A DNA stretch of 64,000 nucleotides from Nitratidesulfovibrio termitidis HI1 (GTDB lineage Bacteria > Desulfobacterota > Desulfovibrionia > Desulfovibrionales > Desulfovibrionaceae). The stretch is taken from NCBI RefSeq assembly GCF_000504305.1, contig NZ_KI632512.1:2835720-2899719 (forward strand), in the 5' to 3' direction. Both the position numbers and the translations under genes were made by a program. Each line of letters opens with the position of its first letter. The stretch's first letter is position 1. Positions 54,972-63,577 of this stretch are shown here, piece after piece. The notes under the pieces are model-generated. The model saw only the letters and a list, made by a program, of their open reading frames with translations, was not told the origin of the DNA and did not search any database.

Positions 54972-55760
54972 ATGTCTCACGAGAATGCAGCCGTTTCCGC
55001 CTTTTTGCCGCCCGAAGCCGCACAGACCCTGCTGGACCGTTGGGCCGCCGTGCGCGCCCGCGTGGACGGCGCCGCCCGCGCCGCCGGGCGCGACCCCGCC
55101 GGGGTAACCCTGGTGGCCGTGTCCAAATACCACCCTGCCGCGTCCGTGGCCGCGCTGGCCGCCGCCGGGCAGCGTGATTTTGGTGAGAATTATGTGCAGG
55201 AAGCACTACGGAAACAGGCCGAAGTTGCCGATATGACGGGCATGGGTCCGGATGCGGCCCCGCGCTGGCACTTCATCGGCCACCTGCAAAGCAACAAGGC
55301 CAAGGACGTGGTGGGGCGTTTTGCGCTTATCCACACCGTGGATTCGGAAAGCGTGGCCCGCAAGCTGGACCAGCGCCTGTCCACCATGCCCGCGCAGGGG
55401 GCCGGGGGCGTTGCGCCCGTGCAGGACATTTTGTTGCAGGTGAACATCGGCGACGAGGAGCAGAAATCCGGGGTGGACCCGGACGACCTGCCCGCCCTGG
55501 CGGAAGCGGTGCTGGCCCTGCCGCGCCTGCGCCTGCTGGGGCTGATGTGCATGCCGCCCATTTTCGACGACGGCGAGGTCTCGCGTCCGTACTTTGCCCG
55601 GCTGCGCGAACTGCGCGATGCGCTGTCCGCCCGCGTGGGCCTGGCCCTGCCGCATCTTTCCATGGGCATGTCGCACGACGTGGAAGTGGCCGTGGCCGAA
55701 GGGGCCACCATCGTGCGGGTGGGGACGGATATCTTTGGCCCGCGTCCTCCGAAGTCGTAG
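54972..55760 (+). CDS. YggS/PROSC family PLP homeostasis protein
   Basis: The protein has 262 residues. It is a single-domain alanine-racemase-like barrel that holds PLP and balances vitamin B6 and amino acid levels. The PLP Lys is in LVAVSKYHPAA, with DFGENYVQEAL, WHFIGHLQSNKAKDV and LSMGMSHDVEVAVAEG, which ends the phosphate-binding region. Start ATG 54972 (MSHENAAVS) has a weak upstream site. It is downstream of era on the same strand, but not obviously an operon. Confidence 0.92.
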   Translation: MSHENAAVSAFLPPEAAQTLLDRWAAVRARVDGAARAAGRDPAGVTLVAVSKYHPAASVAALAAAGQRDFGENYVQEALRKQAEVADMTGMGPDAAPRWHFIGHLQSNKAKDVVGRFALIHTVDSESVARKLDQRLSTMPAQGAGGVAPVQDILLQVNIGDEEQKSGVDPDDLPALAEAVLALPRLRLLGLMCMPPIFDDGEVSRPYFARLRELRDALSARVGLALPHLSMGMSHDVEVAVAEGATIVRVGTDIFGPRPPKS

Positions 55761-55899
55761 GGGGCAACCGGACAGCGGGTATTCTTGCATGCCTCCGGTG
55801 GGCAGGCCCCCTGCCCATCGACTAGTCCGATAACCGCCCGAAACGCCCGGCACACGCGGGGCACGCACCAACCGCCCGCGCACGCAGCAGGGGTACCGC

Positions 55900-56658
55900 A
55901 TGGATCTGGCAACCGTACTCGGCATCCTCATCTCGTTCGGGCTCATCGGCACGGCGCTGGCTATGGGCGGTAACCCACTGTTCTTCGTGGATCCGGCGGC
56001 CATGCTCATCGTGCTGGGCGGCACCCTGGGGGCCGCGCTGGTGCATTATCCGCTGCCCGTGGCCCTGCGCGTGCTGTCCATCACCCGCAAGGCCTTCGCC
56101 ACCCGGCTGCACCGCATCGACCTGGTCATCGACCAATTCATGGAATTTGCCCACCGCGCCCGACGCGAGGGCCTGCTGTCGCTGGAACCCGCCGTGCGCA
56201 ACCTGGACGACCCCTTTCTGCGCAAGGGATTGCAACTGACCATCGACGGACTGGAGCCCGACGCCATCCGCGAGATCATGGAAAGCGAGATCGCCGCGCT
56301 GGAGACGCGCCACTCCATGGGAGTGGACATCTTCAACGCGCTGGCCGCGTACGCCCCGGCGCTGGGGCTGGTGGGCACGCTCATCGGCCTGGTGCAGATG
56401 CTGCGCGCCATGAACGATCCTTCGTCCATCGGCCCGGCCATGGCGGTGGCGCTCATCACCACCTTCTACGGGGTGGTGCTGGCCAACCTGATATTCCTGC
56501 CCCTGGCGGGCAAGCTGCGTCACCGCAGCAAGGAAGAGGTGCAGCTGATGGAGATGCAGCTGGAAGGCATCCTGGCCATTGCCCGGGGCGAGAACCCGCG
56601 CATCATCCTGGAAAAGCTGACCTGCTATCAGCCCCCGCGCGAGCGCAGGGCCAGCTAG
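55900..56658 (+). CDS. motA: Flagellar motor stator protein MotA
   Basis: This 252-residue inner-membrane protein has four membrane segments and forms the proton- or sodium-conducting stator with MotB. Features: ATVLGILISFGLIGTALAM, DPAAMLIVLGGTLGAAL, the cytoplasmic loop with REGLLSLEP and the Pro-containing segments ALAAYAPALGLVGTLIGL and ALITTFYGVVLANLIFLPLA. It begins a run of flagellar genes on the plus strand; motB follows 25 bp later. Confidence 0.93.
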   Translation: MDLATVLGILISFGLIGTALAMGGNPLFFVDPAAMLIVLGGTLGAALVHYPLPVALRVLSITRKAFATRLHRIDLVIDQFMEFAHRARREGLLSLEPAVRNLDDPFLRKGLQLTIDGLEPDAIREIMESEIAALETRHSMGVDIFNALAAYAPALGLVGTLIGLVQMLRAMNDPSSIGPAMAVALITTFYGVVLANLIFLPLAGKLRHRSKEEVQLMEMQLEGILAIARGENPRIILEKLTCYQPPRERRAS

Positions 56659-56682
56659 GTTCCTTACCCCGGAGCATGGACC

Positions 56683-57660
56683 ATGGCGCGCGACAGGCGG
56701 AAACCGCAGCCCACGGGCAACACCCAGCCGCCGTGGCTCATCACGTATTCCGACCTGATGACCCTGCTGCTGACCTTTTTCGTGCTGCTGGTGGCCATTT
56801 CGGTCATCGACGAGCGCCGCCGGGTCATGGCCGTGGGGTCGGTGGCGGGCAGCTTCGGGCAGGAGCAGGGCACCGCCAGCCTGCGCGAACCGGCGGACGG
56901 CCGCCCCGTGCCGGGCATCGTCCCCCTTGGCGACGCCCCCCCGCATGGCCGCGACCTGACCCCCCTGCGCGACATGCTGTGGGAAGATGCCGAGCGCGAC
57001 ATCAACTATCAGGAAAACGGCTACATCCAGATTTTCTCCATCAACGACGAGGTGCTGTTCCGCGCGGGCTCGACGGAACTCAGCGAGCGCGGCGCGGCCC
57101 TGCTGGCGCGCGTGGCCCCGGTGCTGCGCGGGGTGGAACACCCGGTGCTGATCGCCGGGCACGCTGCGTCCGCCCGCGACGAAGAGGGCATCCTGTTCCG
57201 GCTGCGCGGCGACGACAAGTCGCTGCCTTCGCCGTGGCGGCTCTCGCTGGGTCGGGCCACGGCGGTGTACCGCAAGCTGGCCGACCTTGGCGTGCCGCGT
57301 GGCCGCATGCTCATGGAAGCCCACGGCGACACGCGCCCCCGTTTCGACAACCTGACCCCCGACGGGCGGCGCGCCAACCGTCGCGTGGACATCGTGCTCG
57401 ACAGGCGCAATGCCGAATGGGCGCGGCGCATGGAATCGTTGAAGGAGGGCGCCCCGGTGCGCGAAACCTTCCAGTACAAGGGGTTCCGGTTCGATTTCGC
57501 CCTGCCCGGCGGCACGGGATCCGGCATCGGTCCCGATTCCGGCGGCGGTTCCGGCTCTGGCGCCGGTCAGGGTGCCGATCTGGGAGCCGGACAGGGTGCC
57601 GGTCAAGGTACTGATCTGGGCGCCAACCAGATTCCCGAGCAGGGCGGGGGAGGAAACTGA
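56683..57660 (+). CDS. motB: Flagellar motor stator protein MotB (first copy)
   Basis: The protein has 325 residues. The single N-terminal segment WLITYSDLMTLLLTFFVLLV has the ion-binding Asp (SD), and the C-terminal OmpA-like domain binds peptidoglycan (VLIAGHAASARDEE, then NRRVDIVLDRRN). The last ~50 residues are Gly-rich repeats (GADLGAGQGAGQGTDLGANQ), probably disordered. A second MotB-like gene starts 2 bases after its stop. Confidence 0.92.
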   Translation: MARDRRKPQPTGNTQPPWLITYSDLMTLLLTFFVLLVAISVIDERRRVMAVGSVAGSFGQEQGTASLREPADGRPVPGIVPLGDAPPHGRDLTPLRDMLWEDAERDINYQENGYIQIFSINDEVLFRAGSTELSERGAALLARVAPVLRGVEHPVLIAGHAASARDEEGILFRLRGDDKSLPSPWRLSLGRATAVYRKLADLGVPRGRMLMEAHGDTRPRFDNLTPDGRRANRRVDIVLDRRNAEWARRMESLKEGAPVRETFQYKGFRFDFALPGGTGSGIGPDSGGGSGSGAGQGADLGAGQGAGQGTDLGANQIPEQGGGGN

Positions 57661-57661
57661 A

Positions 57662-58621
57662 ATGTTCGACATCCCGCCTTCCCCCGCGCCTTCCCACACG
57701 CACGGCCCCGCGCGCCGTTCGCGCCGTGCACCGGCGGACGACAAGCCACGTCAGCCGTGGCTGCTGACCTATTCCGACCTGGTCACCCTGCTGCTGACCT
57801 TTTTCGTGCTGCTGCTGTCCATGTCGTCCATGAACCGGGTGACCCTGTCGCGCATCGGCAGCCATTTCGGAGAGGCGGGCGAACAGGCTGCAGGCGTCAC
57901 CGGCACGGTGCCGGAGCGCATCCGCCTGCTGGAACCGCTGCTGGCGAGGCCCGCGCAGGTGTACGCCCACCAGCGCGAGATCAAGGAACTGCTGTTCCCC
58001 GGCGCCGAGTTGCCCCCCGGCATCGACCGAAGTACACTGGACAAGAACCTGCGGATACTGGAACATCCGGAGGGGGTCGTGCTGGCCCTGTCCGACGACC
58101 TGCTGTTCGCCCCCGGTCAGTGGCAGCTGCGCGAGGCATCGCGCCCCCTGCTGGGCATGCTGGCCGAGGTGCTGGAATACGTTATCGCCGATGTGGCCAT
58201 TGCCGGGCACAGCGACCCGCGCACCGAAGGCGTGTCCGCATTGGAGCAGGCCTCCGGAACGGGGGGCGGGGCTGGAATCGTAACGGGCAACGCCATCGGG
58301 TACGAACTGGCTGGCCGGAGGGCGTTGACGGTTTTGGAATATTTCGTGCAAAGAAAACTTGACCCGGCCCGGTTTTCCGTCGCGGGGTATGGCCCTGACC
58401 GGCCATCCCTTGAGGACCGGCCATCCCTTGCGGGGCAGCCTCCCGCGCCCGTTGATGCGGGTGTGCCGGGCATGCCGGGTGTGCCGAGTATGTCGGACCA
58501 GGCTGGCGACGGCCAGAGGGCCGATGGCGGCACGGGCGCGGGTGCGGGTTCCGGCGATCCCGACCGCAACCGCCGGGTGGAAATTCTGGTAAAGACCACG
58601 CCGAGACTCGGCGGATACTAG
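57662..58621 (+). CDS. Second MotB-like OmpA-domain protein
   Basis: The protein has 319 residues and the same layout as MotB: WLLTYSDLVTLLLTFFVLLL with the conserved Asp, then an OmpA-like domain (AIAGHSDPRTEGVS; SVAGYG; NRRVEIL). The OmpA part is interrupted by Pro/Gly-rich inserts (GVPGMPGVPSMSDQAG). Paired MotB-like genes behind one MotA suggest a two-type plug/stator complex, a layout seen in several Desulfovibrio-type genomes. ATG 57662 overlaps no gene and has GAGGAAA upstream. Confidence 0.85.
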   Translation: MFDIPPSPAPSHTHGPARRSRRAPADDKPRQPWLLTYSDLVTLLLTFFVLLLSMSSMNRVTLSRIGSHFGEAGEQAAGVTGTVPERIRLLEPLLARPAQVYAHQREIKELLFPGAELPPGIDRSTLDKNLRILEHPEGVVLALSDDLLFAPGQWQLREASRPLLGMLAEVLEYVIADVAIAGHSDPRTEGVSALEQASGTGGGAGIVTGNAIGYELAGRRALTVLEYFVQRKLDPARFSVAGYGPDRPSLEDRPSLAGQPPAPVDAGVPGMPGVPSMSDQAGDGQRADGGTGAGAGSGDPDRNRRVEILVKTTPRLGGY

Positions 58622-58706
58622 CAGGGACCGCAGTGCGCGGCCCGGCGGAGGGCCTGGCCCGCCCGCCCAGTCCCGAGATGTCCAGCCGTCCCAAGGAGCG
58701 AATACC

Positions 58707-59222
58707 GTGGCCGAAGAAGCCGCACCCCCAAAGAAGAAATCCGGCAAGCTGAAGTGGGTCATTCTCATCCTGTTGCTGCTGTTGCTGGCTGGCGGCGGCG
58801 GTGGCGGGGCGTACTGGTGGTTCGTCATGCGGCCCGCCGCGCAGAATGCCGAGGGTGCGCCCGAACCGGCCAAGGCCGAGGGCAAGGCCGATGCCAAGGG
58901 CGGCGAGGTGTCTCCCCGCAACGCCAAGGTGGCCAAGCTGCCGACCTTCCTGGTGAACCTGGCAGACCCCACGGGCCGCCGCTACCTCAAGCTGACCATG
59001 GAGGTCGAGGTGGGTTCCGACGCCACGGTCAAGGAACTGGATGCCCAGTCGGCCAAGGTGCGCGATGCGGTCATTCTGCTGCTGTCCAGCAAGTCGTACG
59101 CGGACCTCGCGCCCATCGAAAGCAAGTTGCAGCTCAAGAACGAGGTGGCCGAACGCCTGAACCAGATTCTGGGCGGCCCCAAGGTGCTGCGGGTGTACAT
59201 AACCGAAATGGTCATCCAGTAG
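58707..59222 (+). CDS. fliL: Flagellar basal body-associated protein FliL
   Basis: The protein has 171 residues: a Lys-rich N-terminus (PPKKKSGKLKW), a single membrane segment (VILILLLLLLAGGGGGGAYW), an Ala/Lys linker and the FliL domain (TFLVNLADPTGRRYLKLTME; QILGGPKVLRVYITEMVIQ). It supports stator function next to the basal body. Start is GTG 58707 with AAGGAG upstream. Confidence 0.92.
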   Translation: MAEEAAPPKKKSGKLKWVILILLLLLLAGGGGGGAYWWFVMRPAAQNAEGAPEPAKAEGKADAKGGEVSPRNAKVAKLPTFLVNLADPTGRRYLKLTMEVEVGSDATVKELDAQSAKVRDAVILLLSSKSYADLAPIESKLQLKNEVAERLNQILGGPKVLRVYITEMVIQ

Positions 59223-59248
59223 GCGCGAATCGCGCAAAAGGAATACCC

Positions 59249-59806
59249 ATGAGTGACGGCAAGGATGTCGATCAGGATCTGCTGGCGGCCCAGTGGGCTG
59301 CCGCCCTTGGCGGAGAGGACGACGAGGGTGACGAGGGCGGCGGTGAAAAGGCCGCGCCCGCTGCCGCCGCCGGTGGCGGCGAGGACGACGCCCGCCTGGC
59401 CGAGGAATGGGCCAAGGCCCTGGCCAGCGAAGAGCAGACCCAGCTGAAGAAGGAAAAGGAACAGGGCTTCTTCGCCTCTGCCGCGCGCGAGGCCAAGTTC
59501 AAGGATTTGACGGAAGAGGCCAAGTCGCCCCGGCCCGACAGCGGGCGGCGCGAACTGGACTTCATCCTGGACATTCCGCTGGACGTATCGGCGGAACTGG
59601 GCCGTACCCGCCTGCTGATCAACGAACTGCTCCAGTTGGGGCAGGGTTCGGTCATCGAACTGAACAAGCTGGCCGGCGAACCGCTGGAAGTGTACGTCAA
59701 CGGCAAGCTGGTGGCGCGCGGCGAGGCCGTGGTCATCAACGAAAAGTTCGGCGTGCGCCTGACCGACATCATCAGCCCCATCGAACGGGTGAAGCAGCTT
59801 GCTTAA
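59249..59806 (+). CDS. fliN: Flagellar motor switch protein FliN
   Basis: The protein has 185 residues. The C-terminal ~80 residues are the FliN/SpoA domain: FILDIPLDVSAELGRTRLLI, NELLQLGQGSVIELNKLAGE, PLEVYVNGKLVARGEAVVIN and KFGVRLTDIISPIERVKQLA. The N-terminal half is acidic with an Ala/Gly linker and a repeated LLAAQWAAALGG / RLAEEWAKALAS motif, a likely CheY or FliH contact. fliM is not in this run. The stop overlaps the fliO start. Confidence 0.93.
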   Translation: MSDGKDVDQDLLAAQWAAALGGEDDEGDEGGGEKAAPAAAAGGGEDDARLAEEWAKALASEEQTQLKKEKEQGFFASAAREAKFKDLTEEAKSPRPDSGRRELDFILDIPLDVSAELGRTRLLINELLQLGQGSVIELNKLAGEPLEVYVNGKLVARGEAVVINEKFGVRLTDIISPIERVKQLA

Positions 59807-60479
59807 CGCCACCGAATCCGCAGTGAACGCCACCCTCACCGGTCCCGCCGCCAACGTCATCACCGACATGGCCGCCCAGGCTCCGGCCCAGGCGGAGGGC
59901 GCCGTGCGCGCCGCCATTTCCGCCAACGCCACCATGGGCGACGCCGCCCAGGCCCTGCCCCATGCCGCGGGACAGGTGGCGGCCAGTGCCGCCGACGCGG
60001 TGAACGCCACCATGGCCCATGCCAACGCCACCGTGGGGCTGGGCGCGTCCGACGGCCTTGCTGCCGCCGCCGTGCCCGCCTTTTCGTGGAGCGGGTACAT
60101 CCAGGCCGTGGGCGTGCTGTTCCTGCTAGTGGGGCTGCTGTGGCTGGCCCTGTGGGCCGTGCGCCGCCACGGCGGGCTGTTCCGCGCCGTGCCCGGCGCG
60201 GGCGGCTTTTCGCGCGACGACCTGCGCCTGGAGGCGCAGTTGCCCGTTGGCCCGCGCAAGGGGCTTATGGTGGTACGCTTCTTGAACAAGCGATTGCTGC
60301 TGGGCGTCACCGACCAGCAGATAACGCTACTCACGGAGCAGGACCTTGACCAAGAGCACGGCAGCGACGACGCAACTTCCGATGCCGGAAGCACCCCGAA
60401 CCAGCCCGGCGGGCGCGGTTCCGGCGGCTTTTCCTCGGTGCTGGGGCGTGCCCTCGGCAAGGGGCGCGCATCTTCCTGA
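59799..60479 (+). CDS. fliO: Flagellar biosynthesis protein FliO
   Basis: The protein has 226 residues. The single membrane segment (YIQAVGVLFLLVGLLWLALW) and following LRLEAQLPVGPRKGLMVVRF, LNKRLLLGVTDQQITLLTEQ are typical of FliO. The N-terminal ~90 residues are Ala/Asn-rich with repeated NATM/NAT units, unlike other members. TTG 59799 overlaps the fliN stop; GTG 59823 is an alternative start. FliO assembles the FliP export pore. Confidence 0.85.
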   Translation: MLNATESAVNATLTGPAANVITDMAAQAPAQAEGAVRAAISANATMGDAAQALPHAAGQVAASAADAVNATMAHANATVGLGASDGLAAAAVPAFSWSGYIQAVGVLFLLVGLLWLALWAVRRHGGLFRAVPGAGGFSRDDLRLEAQLPVGPRKGLMVVRFLNKRLLLGVTDQQITLLTEQDLDQEHGSDDATSDAGSTPNQPGGRGSGGFSSVLGRALGKGRASS

Positions 60480-60669
60480 AACTGACGCAACCGTCGTCAG
60501 TTGCGCCCCGGCATCTGTCCGCCGGGGCGTCACCGGCCTGACGGCGAACCCCGTTCAGGCCACCGCGCCCGAAAGCATCCGGCAGGACACCACCCGGCAG
60601 GACAACGCCAGTCTGGCAGCCGTTCGCCCCCTTTCCCCGGCCCCCTGCGACCTGTCCGTGGGCCACACG

Positions 60670-61494
60670 ATGCTGCCCGGCAGTCCCCTGCTTCCCGGCG
60701 CCACCCGTCCCGCCTCCGCCTGCCGTCTGCTTTCCCTGGCCCTAGCGCTGCTGCTGCCCCTGTCGCTTCTGTCGCTGCTGGGTGGCAGCCCGGCCCATGC
60801 CGCGCAGGACCTGGTCATGCCCACCATGCAGCTTACCCTTGGCGCGGGCCAGACCGAGCCGGAAAAGGTCTCGCTGCTGCTCGAAATCCTGTTCATGCTC
60901 ACGGTGCTTTCGCTGGCCCCGGCCATCATGCTTACCGTGACCAGCTTCACCCGCATCATCATCGTGTTCCACTTCGCCCGCCAGGCGCTGGGGGTGCAGC
61001 AGCTGCCGCCCTCGCAGGTGCTGGCCAGCCTTGCCATTTTCATGACGGTGGTGATCATGATGCCCGTGGGCAAGCAGATCAACGACACCGCCCTGCAACC
61101 CTACCTCGAGGAGCGCATCGGCTTCACCGAGGCGCTGGACAAGGCCCAGGCCCCGCTGCGCTCGTTCATGTTCAAGCACACCCGCGAGAAGGACCTGTCG
61201 ATCTTCTACGCCATCACCAAGATGGAGCAGCCGCGCACCAAGGAAGAGGTGCCCACGGTGATGCTGGCCGCCGCCTACGTCATCAGCGAACTGAAGACCG
61301 GGTTCACCATCGGCTTCCTGATCTACATTCCGTTCCTGGTGCTGGACATGGTGGTGTCCAGCATCCTGCTGGCCATGGGCATGATGATGCTGCCGCCCAT
61401 GATGGTTTCCATGCCCTTCAAGCTGTTGCTCTTCGTCATGGTGGACGGGTGGGCGCTGCTGGTGGGGTCGTTGGTCAACAGTTTCGCGGTCTGA
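60670..61494 (+). CDS. fliP: Flagellar type III secretion pore protein FliP
   Basis: The protein is about 274 residues from ATG 60670. A cleaved leader (LLSLALALLLPLSLLSLLGG, PAHAAQ) precedes the FliP core: LLLEILFMLTVLSLAPAIML, TSFTRIIIVFHFARQALG, IFMTVVIMMPVGKQIND and GMMMLPPMMVSMPFKLLLFV. The frame is open from TTG 60346, which has GGAG upstream, but that would overlap fliO by 134 bp. I prefer 60670, with 60658 (GTG) possible. FliP, FliQ and FliR form the export gate. Confidence 0.88.
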   Translation: MLPGSPLLPGATRPASACRLLSLALALLLPLSLLSLLGGSPAHAAQDLVMPTMQLTLGAGQTEPEKVSLLLEILFMLTVLSLAPAIMLTVTSFTRIIIVFHFARQALGVQQLPPSQVLASLAIFMTVVIMMPVGKQINDTALQPYLEERIGFTEALDKAQAPLRSFMFKHTREKDLSIFYAITKMEQPRTKEEVPTVMLAAAYVISELKTGFTIGFLIYIPFLVLDMVVSSILLAMGMMMLPPMMVSMPFKLLLFVMVDGWALLVGSLVNSFAV

Positions 61495-61507
61495 AGAGGT
61501 ACATCGC

Positions 61508-61777
61508 ATGACGCCGGAAATGGTCATTGCCTTCGCGCGCCAGTCCATCGAAATCGCCCTGCTCATCTCCCTGCCCATGCTGGGCGTGGGGCTGGTGGTG
61601 GGCGTTGTGGTCAGCATCATCCAGGCCGCCACGCAGATTCAGGAAATGACGCTGTCGTTCATTCCCAAGATCGTCTCCATCTTTCTTGCGCTGCTCATCT
61701 CGTTTCCGTGGATCATGGACAAGATGATCACCTACACGCGAGAGGTGTTCCTGAGCATTCCCAACTACATCAGGTAG
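61508..61777 (+). CDS. fliQ: Flagellar biosynthesis protein FliQ
   Basis: The protein has 89 residues and two membrane segments: IEIALLISLPMLGVGLVVGV with SIIQAATQIQEMTLSF, then IVSIFLALLISFPWIMDKMI. This is the standard FliQ hairpin of the flagellar export gate. ATG 61508 lies 14 bases after the fliP stop. Confidence 0.94.
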   Translation: MTPEMVIAFARQSIEIALLISLPMLGVGLVVGVVVSIIQAATQIQEMTLSFIPKIVSIFLALLISFPWIMDKMITYTREVFLSIPNYIR

Positions 61778-61868
61778 CTTGGCCCCGCGCCGCCTCTCCC
61801 TGTCTGACTTGTTCGGACGGTCCGGCCTGTTCGGGCGCTCCGCCGGACGGCAGTCGCGGCGCAACGAA

Positions 61869-61906
61869 AAGGCTCCCGCCCTTCCGATTGGAGGGGCGGG
61901 AGCCTT
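61869..61906 (+). terminator. Terminator at the end of the flagellar run
   Basis: A 13-bp stem (61869-61881 with 61894-61906) with a 12-base loop is followed by TTGC. It lies 92 bases after fliQ and near the end of the convergent methyltransferase gene, so it can serve both. Confidence 0.75.
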
Positions 61907-61950
61907 TGCATGACGGTACAGGGGGTGATGCGCGCGGTGACGCGCGAAGG

Positions 61951-63339
61951 CTACCCCTTGTGGCGGCGCGCGGCGAAGCACCCCACCAGAATGGCCCCGG
62001 CCTGGGCCACGTTCAGCGAATCGAAGTCGCGGGCCATGGGGATGGACAGGGTGAAGTGGCAACGCTTGGCCACGTTGGGCCGGATGCCGCTGTCCTCGTT
62101 GCCCAGCACCAGCACGGCGGGGGTGCGCAACGGTTCGGTGAACGGGTTGCGCGGGCCGCTGCCCGGCTTGCCGTCCGCGTCCGGCGCGGCGCCGCCAGCG
62201 GCATATATGGTGTAGCCAGCTTCGTCCGCTTCATCCAGGGCGCGGGCCAGGTTGGTGACCTTGGCAACGGGCAGCTTTTCCAGCGCGCCAGCGGCGGCGC
62301 GGGCGGCGGCCCCGCCCAGGGCGGCCCCGCCGTGGCGCACCACCACCAGACCCGCCGCGCCCAGCGCGTACAGGGTGCGGGCCAGGGTGCCCACGTTGCC
62401 GGGGTCCTGCACCTGGTCCAGGGCCACGATGAGCGGCAGCGGGGCGTCGGGGGCGTCGCGCAGGATGTCGCCGAATTCGGCGAACCCGGCGTCGAACACC
62501 CGCGCGATGACACCCTGATGTGAAGAGTGCGAGGCCTGGGGGGCGCGTCCGGTCCGTGCCGCGTGGTTGTCGTCAGTGGCGGCGTCAGTGGCGGCGTCGT
62601 CGGTGGCGCGCGCCGCGCCGCGGCCTTCCAGAATGTCCCAGGCCTCGTCGTCATCGGCGAAAAGGTCGTCGGCGGCCTGATTCCCGACCATGTCCGGTTC
62701 GGTCGTGTCCGGTTCGGCCATGCTGCTGGCAGACTGCGCGATGGCCTTGCCCGACGCGAACAGCCGGTCCAGGGCGTGCGCCTCGGCGAAGATGAAGCGT
62801 ACCCGCGCCTCGCGGCACAGTTCCACGATGCGGTCCACCTCGCGCCCGCGCTTGCCCTTGCGGATAAGCACCGTCTCCACGCGGCTGGGGTCCGATTCCA
62901 GCAGTTCCAGCACCGGTTTCACGCCGGGCAGGATGGAGCACGGGGATTCGGGGACATCGGGCAGGATGTCGCGGACGTCATGTCGGGATTCAGGGCGCGC
63001 GCCGGGGCGGGCATCGGATCGGGCGTCGCGCCGTCCGTCGGCGGGTTTGCCCCGGTGTGGCGGGTGGCCGGGCCGTTCCGGCCTGCCGTTCCGGTCGTCA
63101 CGGCTTCCGCCGGGGCGGGAATCCCGCCGCTCGCCGGGCTTGCCCGCGTGGCCGCGCGGGGCATCGCCTCGTCCGTCCTCGCGTTTGCCCTCGCGTTTGT
63201 CGGTCCGGCCCGTGGGGGGGCCATCCTGGCGGTTACGGTTGGCGGAACGGGAACGGTTGTCACGCGTATCGTCGCTACGGGCATCGCGCGGCGCGTCGTC
63301 GCGCACGTCGGTGCCCCAAAGGGGGTGCTTCTTGGACAT
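61951..63339 (-). CDS. rlmB: TrmH-family 23S rRNA 2'-O-methyltransferase (RlmB-like)
   Basis: The protein has about 462 residues. The SPOUT catalytic domain is C-terminal: LDQVQDPGNVGTLARTLYAL, LVLGNEDSGIRPNVAKRCHF and IPMARDFDSLNVAQAGAIL. Ahead of it is the TrmH substrate-binding domain (ILPGVKPVLELLESDPSRVE; VLIRKGKRGREVDRIVELC) with an Asp-rich insertion. The N-terminal ~130 residues are an Arg/Asp/Gly disordered tail (KREGKREDGRGDAPRGHAG), much longer than in E. coli RlmB. ATG 63339 (MSKKHPLWGTD) has a poor ribosome binding site. Confidence 0.88.
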   Translation of the reverse strand: MSKKHPLWGTDVRDDAPRDARSDDTRDNRSRSANRNRQDGPPTGRTDKREGKREDGRGDAPRGHAGKPGERRDSRPGGSRDDRNGRPERPGHPPHRGKPADGRRDARSDARPGARPESRHDVRDILPDVPESPCSILPGVKPVLELLESDPSRVETVLIRKGKRGREVDRIVELCREARVRFIFAEAHALDRLFASGKAIAQSASSMAEPDTTEPDMVGNQAADDLFADDDEAWDILEGRGAARATDDAATDAATDDNHAARTGRAPQASHSSHQGVIARVFDAGFAEFGDILRDAPDAPLPLIVALDQVQDPGNVGTLARTLYALGAAGLVVVRHGGAALGGAAARAAAGALEKLPVAKVTNLARALDEADEAGYTIYAAGGAAPDADGKPGSGPRNPFTEPLRTPAVLVLGNEDSGIRPNVAKRCHFTLSIPMARDFDSLNVAQAGAILVGCFAARRHKG

Positions 63340-63577
63340 GTGTCGCTTTCGCCCGGAAGGGCGCGGGTAGACGGGTTGCGTTGGATGGGCGGCATGAGGT
63401 AGGGTCGGGATGCCGCATACACCGCAGGTACCCTTGAACGTGCTTCCACGCAAGGGGCCACGGTGCCGAACCCGCCGGGCCGACAGGCGCCGGGGCCAGC
63501 CGGAACGCGGCAGATGACCCGACGCACGCTCCTTCTCGCGGCCTTCTTCCGCCGCTCCCTACACATCCGGAACATTC

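Noticed and set aside
53348..54973. 541-residue minus-strand frame over era
   Set aside because: It is antisense to era, which has all G motifs and a KH domain.
63001..63338. Arg/Asp-rich repeats resembling a CRISPR-like or simple repeat array
   Set aside because: They encode the disordered N-terminal tail of the RlmB-like protein; there is no regular spacer pattern.
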